From the NCBI GenBank assembly GCA_017432645.1, contig JAFRIU010000001.1, positions 1-32,968 on the forward strand: a stretch of 32,968 nucleotides of DNA, read 5' to 3'. Position numbers and translations under genes: made by a program. Within the stretch, counting starts at the first letter, position 1. The number at the start of each line of letters is the position of its first letter. Below are positions 1 through 7,789 of this stretch, in pieces. Source of the DNA: Bacilli bacterium (GTDB lineage: Bacteria > Bacillota_I > Bacilli_A > RF39 > UBA660). A model generated the notes under the pieces. It had not been told where the DNA came from and made no database searches. It saw only the letters and a list, made by a program, of their open reading frames with translations.

Positions 1-39
1 CTATTCCTCTACTCTTTTTTAAAATATGATTCAAAGATA

Positions 40-68
40 TTGATTAAATCAAATACAAGCGTTATAAT
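40..68 (+). promoter_or_regulatory. Promoter of a possible small RNA, overlapped by two dyads
   Basis: A -35 box TTGATT (40-45) and a -10 box TATAAT (63-68) are separated by exactly 17 bases. Two near-identical dyads sit on the promoter: TTGATTAAATCAA at 40-52, covering the -35, and TTGATATATCAA at 68-79, starting at the last base of the -10. Both run into the same ATCAAATACAA string (48-58 and 75-85), giving a 27-base period that could be a paired repressor site. The boxes and dyads are directly visible; regulation is inferred. Confidence 0.55.
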
Positions 69-74
69 TGATAT

Positions 75-168
75 ATCAAATACAAATGAATTTTGTTATG
101 TGAAGTGTGTTACATCTTTGTAGCAATTGCTCCATTTGAAATAAACGTCGAAATAATCGACGTTTTTT
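75..168 (+). ncRNA. Candidate small RNA ending in a terminator
   Basis: Between the promoter at 40-68 and an intrinsic terminator at 144-168 there is no convincing gene; the only reading frame begins at the ATG at 86 and has five sense codons. The transcript would be about 90 bases. CAAATG (83-88) can pair with CATTTG (133-138) to close the body of the RNA, and GCAATTGC lies inside. The terminator stem AACGTCG/CGACGTT (144-150 and 158-164) is followed by a T run. I recognise no known RNA family. It could instead be the tail of a leader or an untranslated region of something outside the window, but the complete promoter-terminator pair argues for an independent unit. Confidence 0.4.
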
Positions 169-169
169 T
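144..169 (+). terminator. Intrinsic terminator
   Basis: Seven-base-pair stem AACGTCG/CGACGTT with loop AAATAAT, followed by seven Ts. It lies at the 3' end of the minus-strand fic gene (its stop codon is at 168-170), so it separates converging transcripts. Confidence 0.75.
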
Positions 170-1136
170 ATTTTAAAATTTGCCAATAACCTGTTTTATC
201 TGAACCAATTCTTTCAACTATTGAATTATCTATTAATATTTTAAAATTTCTTTTAATAGTTCTAACGTTAACTCCAATAATATTTGCTATTTCATTTTGT
301 GTAATTCTATTATTATTAGTAATCAATTCTATAATTTTATTTTGTATATCATTCAAAGTAAAATTACTATTTATAATTATTTTATCTAATGATGAATTAA
401 TTATATTTATAAGAAATTTAATAAAGACGTTAACATTACCATTATTATGACATTTAGCAATTGATGAGTAATATTCATCTTGTTTTAAATATATTTCTTC
501 TTCTACAGGTATAAATTCAAATTTTTTATTATAATTAATTAACATTAGTGAAACCCAAAATCTGGCTAATCTTCCATTTCCATCAGAAAATGGATGAATG
601 GATACAAAATAGTAATGAAAAATTGCTGATAAAATAATAGTATTTAGCCCACTATCATTAATATAATCAAATAGACTTTTCATTAATGTTGGAACTAATA
701 TTGCTTCAGGTGCCATATATATAATTTCATTATTTTTTTTAACACCTTCACCATGATTTCTATAGCTACCATTATCTTCATCAAAGTATTTCATCATAAG
801 CTCATGAACTTCTAACAAATCTTTTTCACTTTTATAATCATATTCATTTATATGATTATAAACCTCTATTGCATTTTTAACTTCCTGAACTTCATCTTTT
901 TTACCTATCACTTGTTTATTTTCTGATATATTTTCAACATCAAACAATGATAATGAATTTGCCTCTATTGCAAGTGATGAATGAACTGATCTAACTTTAG
1001 CTTTTGAAATCATATATTTTCTTTTTTGCCTATCGTTAATTTCAATGATATTTAATTTTCTTTCAATTTCTTCTATTATTTTTTTCATTTCATCATCAAT
1101 ATGAAATATAGGTATAATTTTATCAAATAAATTCAT
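168..1136 (-). CDS. Fic family protein with C-terminal winged helix
   Basis: This 322-residue protein carries the Fic core motif IHPFSDGNGRLAR (HPFx[D/E]GNGR), the signature of enzymes that transfer AMP or related groups from nucleotides to protein hydroxyls. The N-terminal part contains SSLAIEAN, the place of the inhibitory helix motif [S/T]xxxE[G/N]; here Ala follows Glu. The last 60 or so residues (TQNEIANIIGVNVRTIKRNFKIL) form a helix-turn-helix, a common arrangement in this family and consistent with self-regulation. The gene is monocistronic. It uses AT-ending codons even more heavily than its neighbours and sits alone between terminators, which suggests lateral acquisition. The start ATG at 1136 fits the family's N-terminus. 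The target protein cannot be told from sequence. Confidence 0.92.
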   Translation of the reverse strand: MNLFDKIIPIFHIDDEMKKIIEEIERKLNIIEINDRQKRKYMISKAKVRSVHSSLAIEANSLSLFDVENISENKQVIGKKDEVQEVKNAIEVYNHINEYDYKSEKDLLEVHELMMKYFDEDNGSYRNHGEGVKKNNEIIYMAPEAILVPTLMKSLFDYINDSGLNTIILSAIFHYYFVSIHPFSDGNGRLARFWVSLMLINYNKKFEFIPVEEEIYLKQDEYYSSIAKCHNNGNVNVFIKFLINIINSSLDKIIINSNFTLNDIQNKIIELITNNNRITQNEIANIIGVNVRTIKRNFKILIDNSIVERIGSDKTGYWQILK

Positions 1137-1159
1137 TCTATCACTCTTTTTCTATAAAT

Positions 1160-1193
1160 ATTATACCACAAATGTCACTGTAAATGTCACTGT
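1160..1193 (-). promoter_or_regulatory. fic promoter with perfect 12-bp tandem repeat (possible operator)
   Basis: Read on the minus strand there is an extended -10 TGGTATAAT (TATAAT at 1160-1165) and a -35-like GTGACA (1185-1190), 19 bases apart. The 12-base word AAATGTCACTGT (plus strand) occurs twice head to tail at 1170-1181 and 1182-1193, filling the spacer and the -35. The helix-turn-helix at the C-terminus of the Fic protein is the obvious candidate binder. The repeats are seen; the binding is inferred. Confidence 0.6.
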
Positions 1194-1257
1194 ATTTTTT
1201 GAAATAATTTTATTTTTATATGATAATTTATAATATCAAGTGCACCACATGATGATT

Positions 1258-1287
1258 TCAAAAAAAAAGACTATAAATTAGTCTTTT
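1258..1287 (-). terminator. Terminator of the RNHCP-HAD-887 aa operon
   Basis: Stem AAAGACTA/TAGTCTTT (1266-1273 with 1279-1286), five-base loop, and a run of about eight Us on the minus-strand transcript. It overlaps the stop codon of the 887-residue gene. Confidence 0.8.
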
Positions 1288-3949
1288 AAAATGAAAATGT
1301 AGAAGAAGAAGCATTTAGTAAATCTGTAAGATCCAATTCTTGAGAAACCCGTTCAAATATTTTCTTTCTTTCATAGATTCCACTATCTTGAAATAAAGAA
1401 GAGATTTTTAACTTTGTTTCCTCATCATACACACTAGACTCAGATAATAATTTATGAAAATAATAATCTTCATCAATTACTACAAGAGGGATATTAAAAT
1501 CACTAGCTGCCTTTATACAACTTTCATAATATTTAGCTTTTCTAACAGATTGAATATAAGAATCCAATAATTGTGAAAGAGGAATATTCAGATGATCGGC
1601 TTGCTGAGAAATGAAATCATTATATTTCATAAACAGAGCTAATAATTCCTTTGGTCGTTTCACTTTCTTAATTTCTTCTTGATCTTCTACAGAAAGAAAA
1701 GATAAAGTAGTTTGATATAAAGTTTCCAAAAGTAGGAAATTACTAGGATCCATATTACTTGCCCTCATAATAATATAGTCTGGTTTTCTTTTAAAATGTT
1801 TTCTATTTAATTGTTCTGTATTTCGTCTTTCTATTACAATTTCATTATATCCAACTGTTTTTAATATTTTTTGAGGAAGAAAAAACCTTGCTCTTTGTCC
1901 ATTTCTTTGCTGCACTTCTCTAGAGCCATTATAAGAAGAGGCATAACTTCCATAAGAATCGATATCCGTTCTTCCCATAGCTAAGATAGAACCACCCTCC
2001 AAAGAATCAAATGCAAGAACAACATTATCATCCGTTATAGAAGAATAAATTCCTTTTTCACTAATGTAGCTACAAGCAACAAAATGATCCTGTAATTGAG
2101 GCATTTCCATCCAGTTTGTCATATAATTATCCGTAGTTTCTTCAGAAAAATGACCAAGACAATGAATAAAAAACTTAAAATTTGTTCTTGGAAAATAAAC
2201 CGGTATTGTGTGATTGTGGTAAGTAAATTGGCTGGAAATATGATCTTTTGGACCATATACTCCCTCTCCCTCATCGACTTTGTACAAAGATTTAGAGTAT
2301 AGCTTAGTATATTGACTTCTTATATAAGGCTCTAGTGGAATTTCTCCTTTATAAAAGGCCTCTTCATTTTGCTGTTGATAAAGATTAAAAAGCATTTCCT
2401 GATCTTGACACTCTACAATTTCTCCAATAAGCACAAAATAATGATAGATTGTACTAGATAACTCACTTTCTTTTAACTGTTCAAGGACATTTTTGTCTTG
2501 ATGACAATATTTATCCCAAATGTATTTTGCTTCTTGAAAAGAAATATTGAAAAGGACAGCCAATAAAAGATCTTTATTTGTATCTAAATCATGATTATCA
2601 AACTCTTCTATAAAAAACTTTCTCTTTATTTCCTGATAGTTCTCTAATTGACCCAAAGAATGAATACGAAATGGATTTTTAGATAGTTGTAAAACACTAA
2701 CAAGACTTCTTATTTCATGATTAGATAAATCATTAGCTGAAATAGTATCTATCAGCTCAGGATAATCCTTTATATTTTGAATAATATTCACAATCATAGA
2801 AGAAATGTCATATTCTTGATAATCATAAAGTTCTAGAATTTTTTTTAAAATAGAAAGCTCTTTATCGGTTAATTTAGCAATCTCCATTTGAATCGTAATA
2901 TCATTAATAAATCTTTCATAATGTTCCTCAGGTAATTGAAAGATAGAATCTCTGAAAGATGTTCCCACAATAGTTTGAAAAATATCATGATTCCTTTCAT
3001 AATAATGGAATAACCATTGAGCTCGATGTTTAAGATTTTCTGGATCAATTTCTAATTCTTTTGCATAACGAGAAGCCAAAGAAGGCTCTTCCATTATATA
3101 AGGAGGAATGATGCATAAAATAGCCAAATCCAATCGATCCTTTTTAATACATTCATCTCTAAATATTTCTGATCGGACAAGGCAAATTGGCATAATCTTA
3201 CTGTCAGATACTACTTGAATTAAATAATCAATATTATCGGTAACTAGTTTACGAAAAGAGATTCTTCCATGAGAAGGGTCCTGATCATAAATCACTTTTT
3301 CTTTTAATAAATCTAGTAAGATAGCTAATTCCTCTGCATCCAATTGATCTTTTAAGTCAAATAGATGCTTAGCAAAACGATCTGTTCCTAAATAGTCTGG
3401 AATCTTTCCCCCTTTTTTTATGAAAAGAACTAGTTTTTTTAAATTAGAAACAGAGTAACCTTCTAATTGACGTATACAAGAAGTTTTACCTTCTTCTAAA
3501 GCAATTCCAATGAAAGAATTTACTTCTTCTAATACATAAAAACTGATAGTATGATTTTCTCTAAGAACTTTTCTAAAGAAGCTCTCATTTTTTTCAACAA
3601 AATCGTCTAGAAGATCTTTATCATAAAAAAAGTAGGAAAAGAAATTATACCAAGAATTTTGATGCTTTTGATAAACAAGATCAAGAATGAATTTTAATTC
3701 ATCCAAGGAGAAAGTATAACCATTCATATGCAGATAATAAGTCATTTCATCACTAGACAATAAATACTCTACTAGTGTTTCAAAAGTTTCCTGATGACTA
3801 GGATCCATTCTGATATGATAATTAATTAATAGATCATATCGTTGAGCTTTTATAAGAATAAATAATAATTGATTGGAATCTAACGACTCAAAAGAATCTA
3901 ATTCTTGTAGATTCGAAATTCCCATAGCTTTCTTGACTAATTCATCCAT
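1286..3949 (-). CDS. Large protein of unknown function, two-part architecture
   Basis: I do not recognise this 887-residue protein with confidence. Residues 1 to about 560 are rich in Leu, Glu and Lys and look like a long array of helices. Residues of about 560-830 look like a separate alpha/beta domain: PRTNFKFFIHCLGHF (Arg588), CSYIS (Ser627, Ser630), a Gly/Ser/Tyr-rich stretch, YNEIVIERR (Glu703), PDYII, and near residue 820 IPLVVID. The spacing of Arg, Ser and Glu resembles the R-S-E layout of ADP-ribosyltransferases, but this is only a resemblance. There is no signal peptide or membrane segment, so it is probably cytoplasmic. It is the last gene of a minus-strand operon, five bases after the HAD phosphatase stop, with AGAGG nine bases before ATG. 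Confidence 0.75.
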   Translation of the reverse strand: MDELVKKAMGISNLQELDSFESLDSNQLLFILIKAQRYDLLINYHIRMDPSHQETFETLVEYLLSSDEMTYYLHMNGYTFSLDELKFILDLVYQKHQNSWYNFFSYFFYDKDLLDDFVEKNESFFRKVLRENHTISFYVLEEVNSFIGIALEEGKTSCIRQLEGYSVSNLKKLVLFIKKGGKIPDYLGTDRFAKHLFDLKDQLDAEELAILLDLLKEKVIYDQDPSHGRISFRKLVTDNIDYLIQVVSDSKIMPICLVRSEIFRDECIKKDRLDLAILCIIPPYIMEEPSLASRYAKELEIDPENLKHRAQWLFHYYERNHDIFQTIVGTSFRDSIFQLPEEHYERFINDITIQMEIAKLTDKELSILKKILELYDYQEYDISSMIVNIIQNIKDYPELIDTISANDLSNHEIRSLVSVLQLSKNPFRIHSLGQLENYQEIKRKFFIEEFDNHDLDTNKDLLLAVLFNISFQEAKYIWDKYCHQDKNVLEQLKESELSSTIYHYFVLIGEIVECQDQEMLFNLYQQQNEEAFYKGEIPLEPYIRSQYTKLYSKSLYKVDEGEGVYGPKDHISSQFTYHNHTIPVYFPRTNFKFFIHCLGHFSEETTDNYMTNWMEMPQLQDHFVACSYISEKGIYSSITDDNVVLAFDSLEGGSILAMGRTDIDSYGSYASSYNGSREVQQRNGQRARFFLPQKILKTVGYNEIVIERRNTEQLNRKHFKRKPDYIIMRASNMDPSNFLLLETLYQTTLSFLSVEDQEEIKKVKRPKELLALFMKYNDFISQQADHLNIPLSQLLDSYIQSVRKAKYYESCIKAASDFNIPLVVIDEDYYFHKLLSESSVYDEETKLKISSLFQDSGIYERKKIFERVSQELDLTDLLNASSSTFSF

Positions 3950-3954
3950 ATATC

Positions 3955-4599
3955 TTAACCTCTACTTTTCTGAACCAATTCTTGGAATCGATAAATAATA
4001 AAATCAGGCTGCATTGCCATCACATTTTCACTAGGATTTCCACTATGACATACATAGCAAGAAGAGCATCCTGCATTTTGAGCCATTAAAATATCAAAAA
4101 CAGTATCTCCCAAAACAAGAGTATCTTCTTTTTGAAAATGGTATTCTTCTAAAATAAGATCTACCATCTCAGAACTAGGCTTTCTGTTTACTACATGATC
4201 TTCACAAACCACTTTAGTAAATAAATCCTTTAATCCTAAAAATTCAAGTAATGGAAAAAGAGTATTGCTTCCACGATTGGTAGCCAAAGTTAAAGTGTAA
4301 CCATCCTTTTTCAATTGGGAAAGTACTTCTTTTACACCATCATATAATATGACATCAGAAAGATCTTCTAAAAAGATTTCTCCATAATACTTTCTAATTT
4401 CTGGTAATTGAGAATCTACAGCACCAAGTGCTCTCATGGCATCTGCTAAAACAGAGCCATTTAATTTTTCTACATCTTCATAAGATACTTCTTTTAAAGA
4501 AAAGTGTTTCGCACATTTTTGAATACAGTGAATAACATGAGGAACCGTATCGGCAAGAGTTCCATCAAAATCAAAAATAAGTAATTTTTTAGAATCCAT
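3955..4599 (-). CDS. HAD-superfamily phosphatase, phosphoglycolate phosphatase-like
   Basis: At 214 residues it has the usual Gph/PGMB-type length. The four HAD motifs are visible: DFDGT with nucleophile Asp10 and acid/base Asp12, Thr107 in LATNRG, Lys140 in NRKPSSEM, and the metal-binding Asp165/Asp169 in LGDTVFD. A helical cap lies between motifs I and II (residues of about 16-85). Such enzymes dephosphorylate small phosphorylated metabolites in the cytoplasm; the substrate cannot be assigned. It is the middle gene of the operon, 14 bases after the RNHCP gene, with a strong AAAGGAGAT ribosome site. Confidence 0.88.
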   Translation of the reverse strand: MDSKKLLIFDFDGTLADTVPHVIHCIQKCAKHFSLKEVSYEDVEKLNGSVLADAMRALGAVDSQLPEIRKYYGEIFLEDLSDVILYDGVKEVLSQLKKDGYTLTLATNRGSNTLFPLLEFLGLKDLFTKVVCEDHVVNRKPSSEMVDLILEEYHFQKEDTLVLGDTVFDILMAQNAGCSSCYVCHSGNPSENVMAMQPDFIIYRFQELVQKSRG

Positions 4600-4613
4600 T
4601 TTTATCTCCTTTA

Positions 4614-4916
4614 TTAACTGTGAGCAGAAATTCGAATGACTTCATTTAAATCATCATCTTTTGCCATAATATTTTTATGAATATCTCCACATTTTTCACA
4701 TTGATAAATAATCTTATAAGTGTCTTTATACTTTTCCACATCAATCGGTTTTAAAAAACCACGGCAAGAGTTTTGCCGATCTCCAGGTTGAATATCGACA
4801 TGCTTAGAATACAAACAATAAGGACAATGATCTCTTGAAGAATACTCTAAAGGAACGACTTTTCTTCCACAATTCTCACAAATAAAACCTTCATCTAATT
4901 CATGAAATGCTTTCAT
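4614..4916 (-). CDS. RNHCP-domain zinc-ribbon protein
   Basis: This 100-residue protein has two CxxC pairs near the N-terminus (CENC, CPYC), the family block RDHCPYCLYSKHVD followed by PGDR and CRGF, and a third pair CEKC near the C-terminus. This is the RNHCP family of small zinc-binding proteins, with RDHCP in place of RNHCP. The molecular function is not established. An in-frame GTG lies nine bases upstream (4925), but GGGTGG is correctly spaced only for the ATG at 4916, so I start there. It is the first gene of the three-gene minus-strand operon and is divergent from scpA. Confidence 0.82.
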   Translation of the reverse strand: MKAFHELDEGFICENCGRKVVPLEYSSRDHCPYCLYSKHVDIQPGDRQNSCRGFLKPIDVEKYKDTYKIIYQCEKCGDIHKNIMAKDDDLNEVIRISAHS

Positions 4917-4975
4917 AATATCCACCCAAGAATATTATAATACAGAATTCATTTTTACAAAATTAAAATTTTTGA

Positions 4976-5000
4976 TATAATAACTATATAGTTCGGAGTG
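4976..5000 (+). promoter_or_regulatory. scpAB -10 box and ribosome binding site
   Basis: TATAAT at 4976-4981 is followed by CGGAGTG at 4994-5000, six bases before the scpA ATG. A divergent minus-strand TATAAT lies at about 4935 for the RNHCP operon, so two promoters share this 90-base gap. Confidence 0.6.
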
Positions 5001-5005
5001 ATATC

Positions 5006-5725
5006 ATGGAAGTAGAATTTAAAATTCAAGATTTTGAAGGTCCGCTAGATTTATTATTACATTTGATAAAAGAATCTAAGATGGACATTATGAATATAGA
5101 AATAGAATCCATTACCAAACAATATGTAGATTTTCTAGAAAAACAAGAAAAAATGAATCTAGAGATTTCTTCAGAATATTTAGTAATGGCTGCAGAACTT
5201 ATGGAGATTAAATCAAAGATGCTTCTTCCCAATAATAAGATAGAGGAAGAAGAAGAGGCAGATCCAAGAGAAGAATTAATGAATCGACTACTAGAATATC
5301 AAGCCTACAAAGACATCACCAAACTTCTTCAGGAAAAAGAATTATTAAGGCAAGATATTTATACAAAATCTCCTGAAAATATGGAAGAATATAGAGAAGA
5401 GTCAAAAGAAATTTGCTCTAATGTTACACTAGACGATTTAATGGATGCCTTCTTAAAGTATTACCAAAGAAAAATAGAAAACAGGCCATTAAATACCAAA
5501 GTAACCGTAAATGAAATTAGTATTTCAACTAGAAGACATGAAATTAAAAATATACTAAAAGAGAAAAAGAAAGTATCATTTTTTGAGTTATTTCCTGTTG
5601 CTACCAAAGAATATATTATTGCGACTTTTTTAGCAATTTTGGAGATGGCAAAAAGTAAGGAAATAAGACTCGTTCAAGAAGATATGTCAGATGAGATAAC
5701 CTGTGAGGTGTGTGAAAATGAATAA
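5006..5725 (+). CDS. scpA: Segregation and condensation protein A (kleisin)
   Basis: ScpA is the kleisin subunit that bridges the two heads of the Smc dimer; with ScpB it forms the condensin complex that compacts and segregates the chromosome. The 239-residue length is typical. The N-terminal signature FKIQDFEGPLDLLLHLIKESKMDIMNI is nearly canonical, the acidic middle (residues of about 70-150) is the flexible linker, and the C-terminal winged helix (SFFELFPVATKEYIIATFLAILEMAK) binds the Smc head. The gene overlaps scpB by eight bases, so the pair is translationally coupled. Confidence 0.96.
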   Translation: MEVEFKIQDFEGPLDLLLHLIKESKMDIMNIEIESITKQYVDFLEKQEKMNLEISSEYLVMAAELMEIKSKMLLPNNKIEEEEEADPREELMNRLLEYQAYKDITKLLQEKELLRQDIYTKSPENMEEYREESKEICSNVTLDDLMDAFLKYYQRKIENRPLNTKVTVNEISISTRRHEIKNILKEKKKVSFFELFPVATKEYIIATFLAILEMAKSKEIRLVQEDMSDEITCEVCENE

Positions 5726-6290
5726 AGCAGTACTAGAAGGTCTTTTATTTGTGGTAGGAGAAGAAGGATTAACTCTAGAGCAAATACAAGATGTTTTAGA
5801 AATAACAGAAGAGGATTCTAAGAAATTAATCATGGAATTAAAAAAGGACTATGAACAAGAAGATAGAGGACTTAGAATTGATTTTTTAGGAAACCGTTTT
5901 AAATTAACCACAAAATTTGAACATAAAAAGTATTATCAAAAACTAATTGAGAATCCTGAAACCAACGCCCTTTCGCAAGCAGCTTTAGAAACCTTAGCAA
6001 TTATTGCGTACAATGAGCCAATTACAAGAGTACAAATTGATAATATTAGAGGAGTAAGTTCTTCCTCTCTTATTCGTAAACTTGTTGCAAAAGGATTTAT
6101 CAAAGAGGGTAGTAGAAGTGATGCTCCAGGTAGACCAATTCTTTACGAAACAACGAATGAGTTTTTAGATTACTTTGGCCTTTCTTCTATAGAAGATTTA
6201 CCAAATATGGAAGAGATGCTTTCAAAATTAACACCGGAAGAAGATACAAACCCAGACTTATATACATCTCGTTATGAGGAAACTGAATAA
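5718..6290 (+). CDS. scpB: Segregation and condensation protein B
   Basis: ScpB dimerises and wraps the ScpA linker in the Smc-ScpAB complex. Two winged-helix domains are visible: residues of about 1-75 (AVLEGLLFVVGEEGLTLEQI at the start) and 80-160 with the hallmark LSQAALETLAIIAYNEPITRVQIDNIRGV and GRPILYETT. I place the start at ATG 5718 because GAGGTG (5705-5710) is spaced seven bases from it; an in-frame GTG at 5703 would lie inside the ribosome site region. This gives 190 residues, normal for the family. Confidence 0.95.
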   Translation: MNKAVLEGLLFVVGEEGLTLEQIQDVLEITEEDSKKLIMELKKDYEQEDRGLRIDFLGNRFKLTTKFEHKKYYQKLIENPETNALSQAALETLAIIAYNEPITRVQIDNIRGVSSSSLIRKLVAKGFIKEGSRSDAPGRPILYETTNEFLDYFGLSSIEDLPNMEEMLSKLTPEEDTNPDLYTSRYEETE

Positions 6291-6292
6291 AC

Positions 6293-6320
6293 AAAAAAAG
6301 ATGATTCAATCATCTTTTTC
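6293..6320. terminator. Bidirectional terminator between scpB and tRNA-Leu
   Basis: Ten-base-pair stem (6295-6304 with 6310-6319, core GATGA/TCATC) flanked by A and T runs, so it can end transcription from both scpAB on the plus strand and tRNA-Leu on the minus strand. Confidence 0.8.
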
Positions 6321-6328
6321 TTATAAAT

Positions 6329-6417
6329 TGGTGCCTCTAGTCAGAGTCGAACTGACACTTCCATCGCTGAAAAATAGATTTTGAGTCTATCGCGTCTACC
6401 AATTCCGCCATAGAGGC
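6329..6417 (-). tRNA. tRNA-Leu (anticodon CAA)
   Basis: Read on the minus strand: acceptor GCCTCTA pairs with TAGAGGC followed by ACCA, so the CCA end is encoded. The anticodon stem ATAGA/TCTAT encloses the loop CTCAAAA, giving anticodon CAA for UUG codons. There is a long class II variable arm and a TTCGACT T-loop. It is 89 bases with CCA and sits alone. Confidence 0.95.
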
Positions 6418-6481
6418 AAACTACAAAAGTAGTATAACATAAAAGAATAGATATTCGCAACTAAAATAATAGAAAAGATAG

Positions 6482-6510
6482 TTTCAAAAAAATGATTTAT
6501 ATGATATACT
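6482..6510 (+). promoter_or_regulatory. Promoter of the unknown/lipoprotein pair
   Basis: TTTCAA (6482-6487), 17-base spacer, TATACT (6505-6510), about 35 bases before the first gene. Confidence 0.5.
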
Positions 6511-6546
6511 GCAAATGAAGAATGAGTAAGAAATAAAGATTTGGTG

Positions 6547-6861
6547 ATGGATATCAAAGACTATACAAAAATACAAAACGAATTAAAATGCTATTTAGGA
6601 GCCTACTATGGAGTAGCTGTTATGGATGAATATCCACTAAAAGAATATATGTTGAAGGATATAGAAGAATATATAGAAAACTTTATAGAAACCAATGAAA
6701 TAGAAACCTCAGATTATAAAAAAATAGAATTAGATGTAAAAGATAATATGTCAGAAAAAACAAAATTACAAGATGCTTTATTGTTATTGAATAATATGAA
6801 TGCTCCTATGAATTTAATCTTTTTAATCAAAGAAAAATTAAAAAATGAAAATAAGAAGTAG
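6547..6861 (+). CDS. Small protein of unknown function
   Basis: A 104-residue acidic, largely helical protein with no signal peptide or membrane segment; I recognise no family. Notable is a Tyr-rich N-terminal third (YTKIQNELKCYLGAYYGVAV) followed by charged helices. Three possible starts (TTG 6541, GTG 6544, ATG 6547) lie side by side and none has a clear ribosome site; I prefer ATG. The gene ends 10 bases before the lipoprotein start and is probably co-transcribed with it. Confidence 0.7.
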   Translation: MDIKDYTKIQNELKCYLGAYYGVAVMDEYPLKEYMLKDIEEYIENFIETNEIETSDYKKIELDVKDNMSEKTKLQDALLLLNNMNAPMNLIFLIKEKLKNENKK

Positions 6862-6871
6862 TGGAGGAAAT

Positions 6872-7705
6872 ATGAAAAGAAATAAAAAATTATATATACT
6901 TTTAATAGTAATCATTCTTTTTTGCACAGGTTGTGATGGAACCATGACACGAGATATACGACATGCTGGTTTTATTTTAAACTCAGAATTTACCTGTAGT
7001 GAGTTTTATCCTCAAGATAAAGATGATTTATACTATAAAAAGATAAAGTACTTTACTTCTTCACATGTAATCGATGAAGACGGAAAAATATATGAATTAT
7101 CTTTATCTAAAAAATATAGTGATGGTCAAAATTGTAAAGAAGTATATACTTCTTTAAGAGTACAAGCAATTATGGATAATAAAATTATCAAAGCACAAGA
7201 TAATAAGTATTATTATTTAACCGCTGAGAATAATAATCCTAGTTATTCTGAGGTTCCACAAACAGATAATAGTTATGCAACTTATGATCTTTTATTAAAA
7301 TCATCTGATATTGTGAAAGTAGAAAGTATCTCCGGAAATTCTGGAGTATATTATGTTCTAAAAAGTGATGGAAATGTATATGAAGTCATAATAAGTACAC
7401 AAGACAGAAATACTCCACCAAGAATCATTAGTAATCGAATTGTATATAATAGAATGGATTATGGAGAATTAATTATTGATTTTAATTACTTTGGAGATTC
7501 TATCTACACTTTTGTAAAAACGCAAGGTAAAGTATTTAGAATGATGGTACAAAATGCAGAAGATTGTCAATATCCAGATATACCATGTGATTATCAAATG
7601 GAAGAAGATGAGCTATTCAACAAATATGGTAATCGAATTATTGTCTTCAATGGAAGTACATTGATTACTGATTATAAGAAAGTATTTTCCCTACAAAAAA
7701 GTTAG
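6872..7705 (+). CDS. Predicted lipoprotein of unknown function
   Basis: A signal peptide of lipoprotein type: basic start MKRNKK, hydrophobic stretch 7-18, then CTGC with the lipidated Cys21. Having Cys at position -3 of the lipobox is unusual. The mature 250 or so residues are Tyr-, Asn- and Ser-rich, with blocks such as SGNSGVYYVLKSDGNVYEVI that recall beta-propeller or RCC1-like repeats, expected outside the cell on the membrane. The start at 6872 is set by GGAGG seven bases upstream. The terminator follows at once, so this is the end of a two-gene unit. Confidence 0.78.
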   Translation: MKRNKKLYILLIVIILFCTGCDGTMTRDIRHAGFILNSEFTCSEFYPQDKDDLYYKKIKYFTSSHVIDEDGKIYELSLSKKYSDGQNCKEVYTSLRVQAIMDNKIIKAQDNKYYYLTAENNNPSYSEVPQTDNSYATYDLLLKSSDIVKVESISGNSGVYYVLKSDGNVYEVIISTQDRNTPPRIISNRIVYNRMDYGELIIDFNYFGDSIYTFVKTQGKVFRMMVQNAEDCQYPDIPCDYQMEEDELFNKYGNRIIVFNGSTLITDYKKVFSLQKS

Positions 7706-7730
7706 GAGACAAATTTTGTCTCCTTTTTTG
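7704..7730 (+). terminator. Terminator after lipoprotein gene
   Basis: AGGAGACA/TGTCTCCT stem with a short A/T loop, followed by TTTTTT; it overlaps the stop codon. Confidence 0.85.
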
Positions 7731-7789
7731 TTTTTCTATCAATCTTTTGACTGAACGTGGTATACTAAAAGAAGAAATGGGGAATGAAT

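Noticed and set aside
168-1285. Fic gene as part of a classic toxin-antitoxin pair
   Set aside because: No small antitoxin gene is adjacent on the same strand, and an inhibitory-motif-like segment is already built into the protein's N-terminus.
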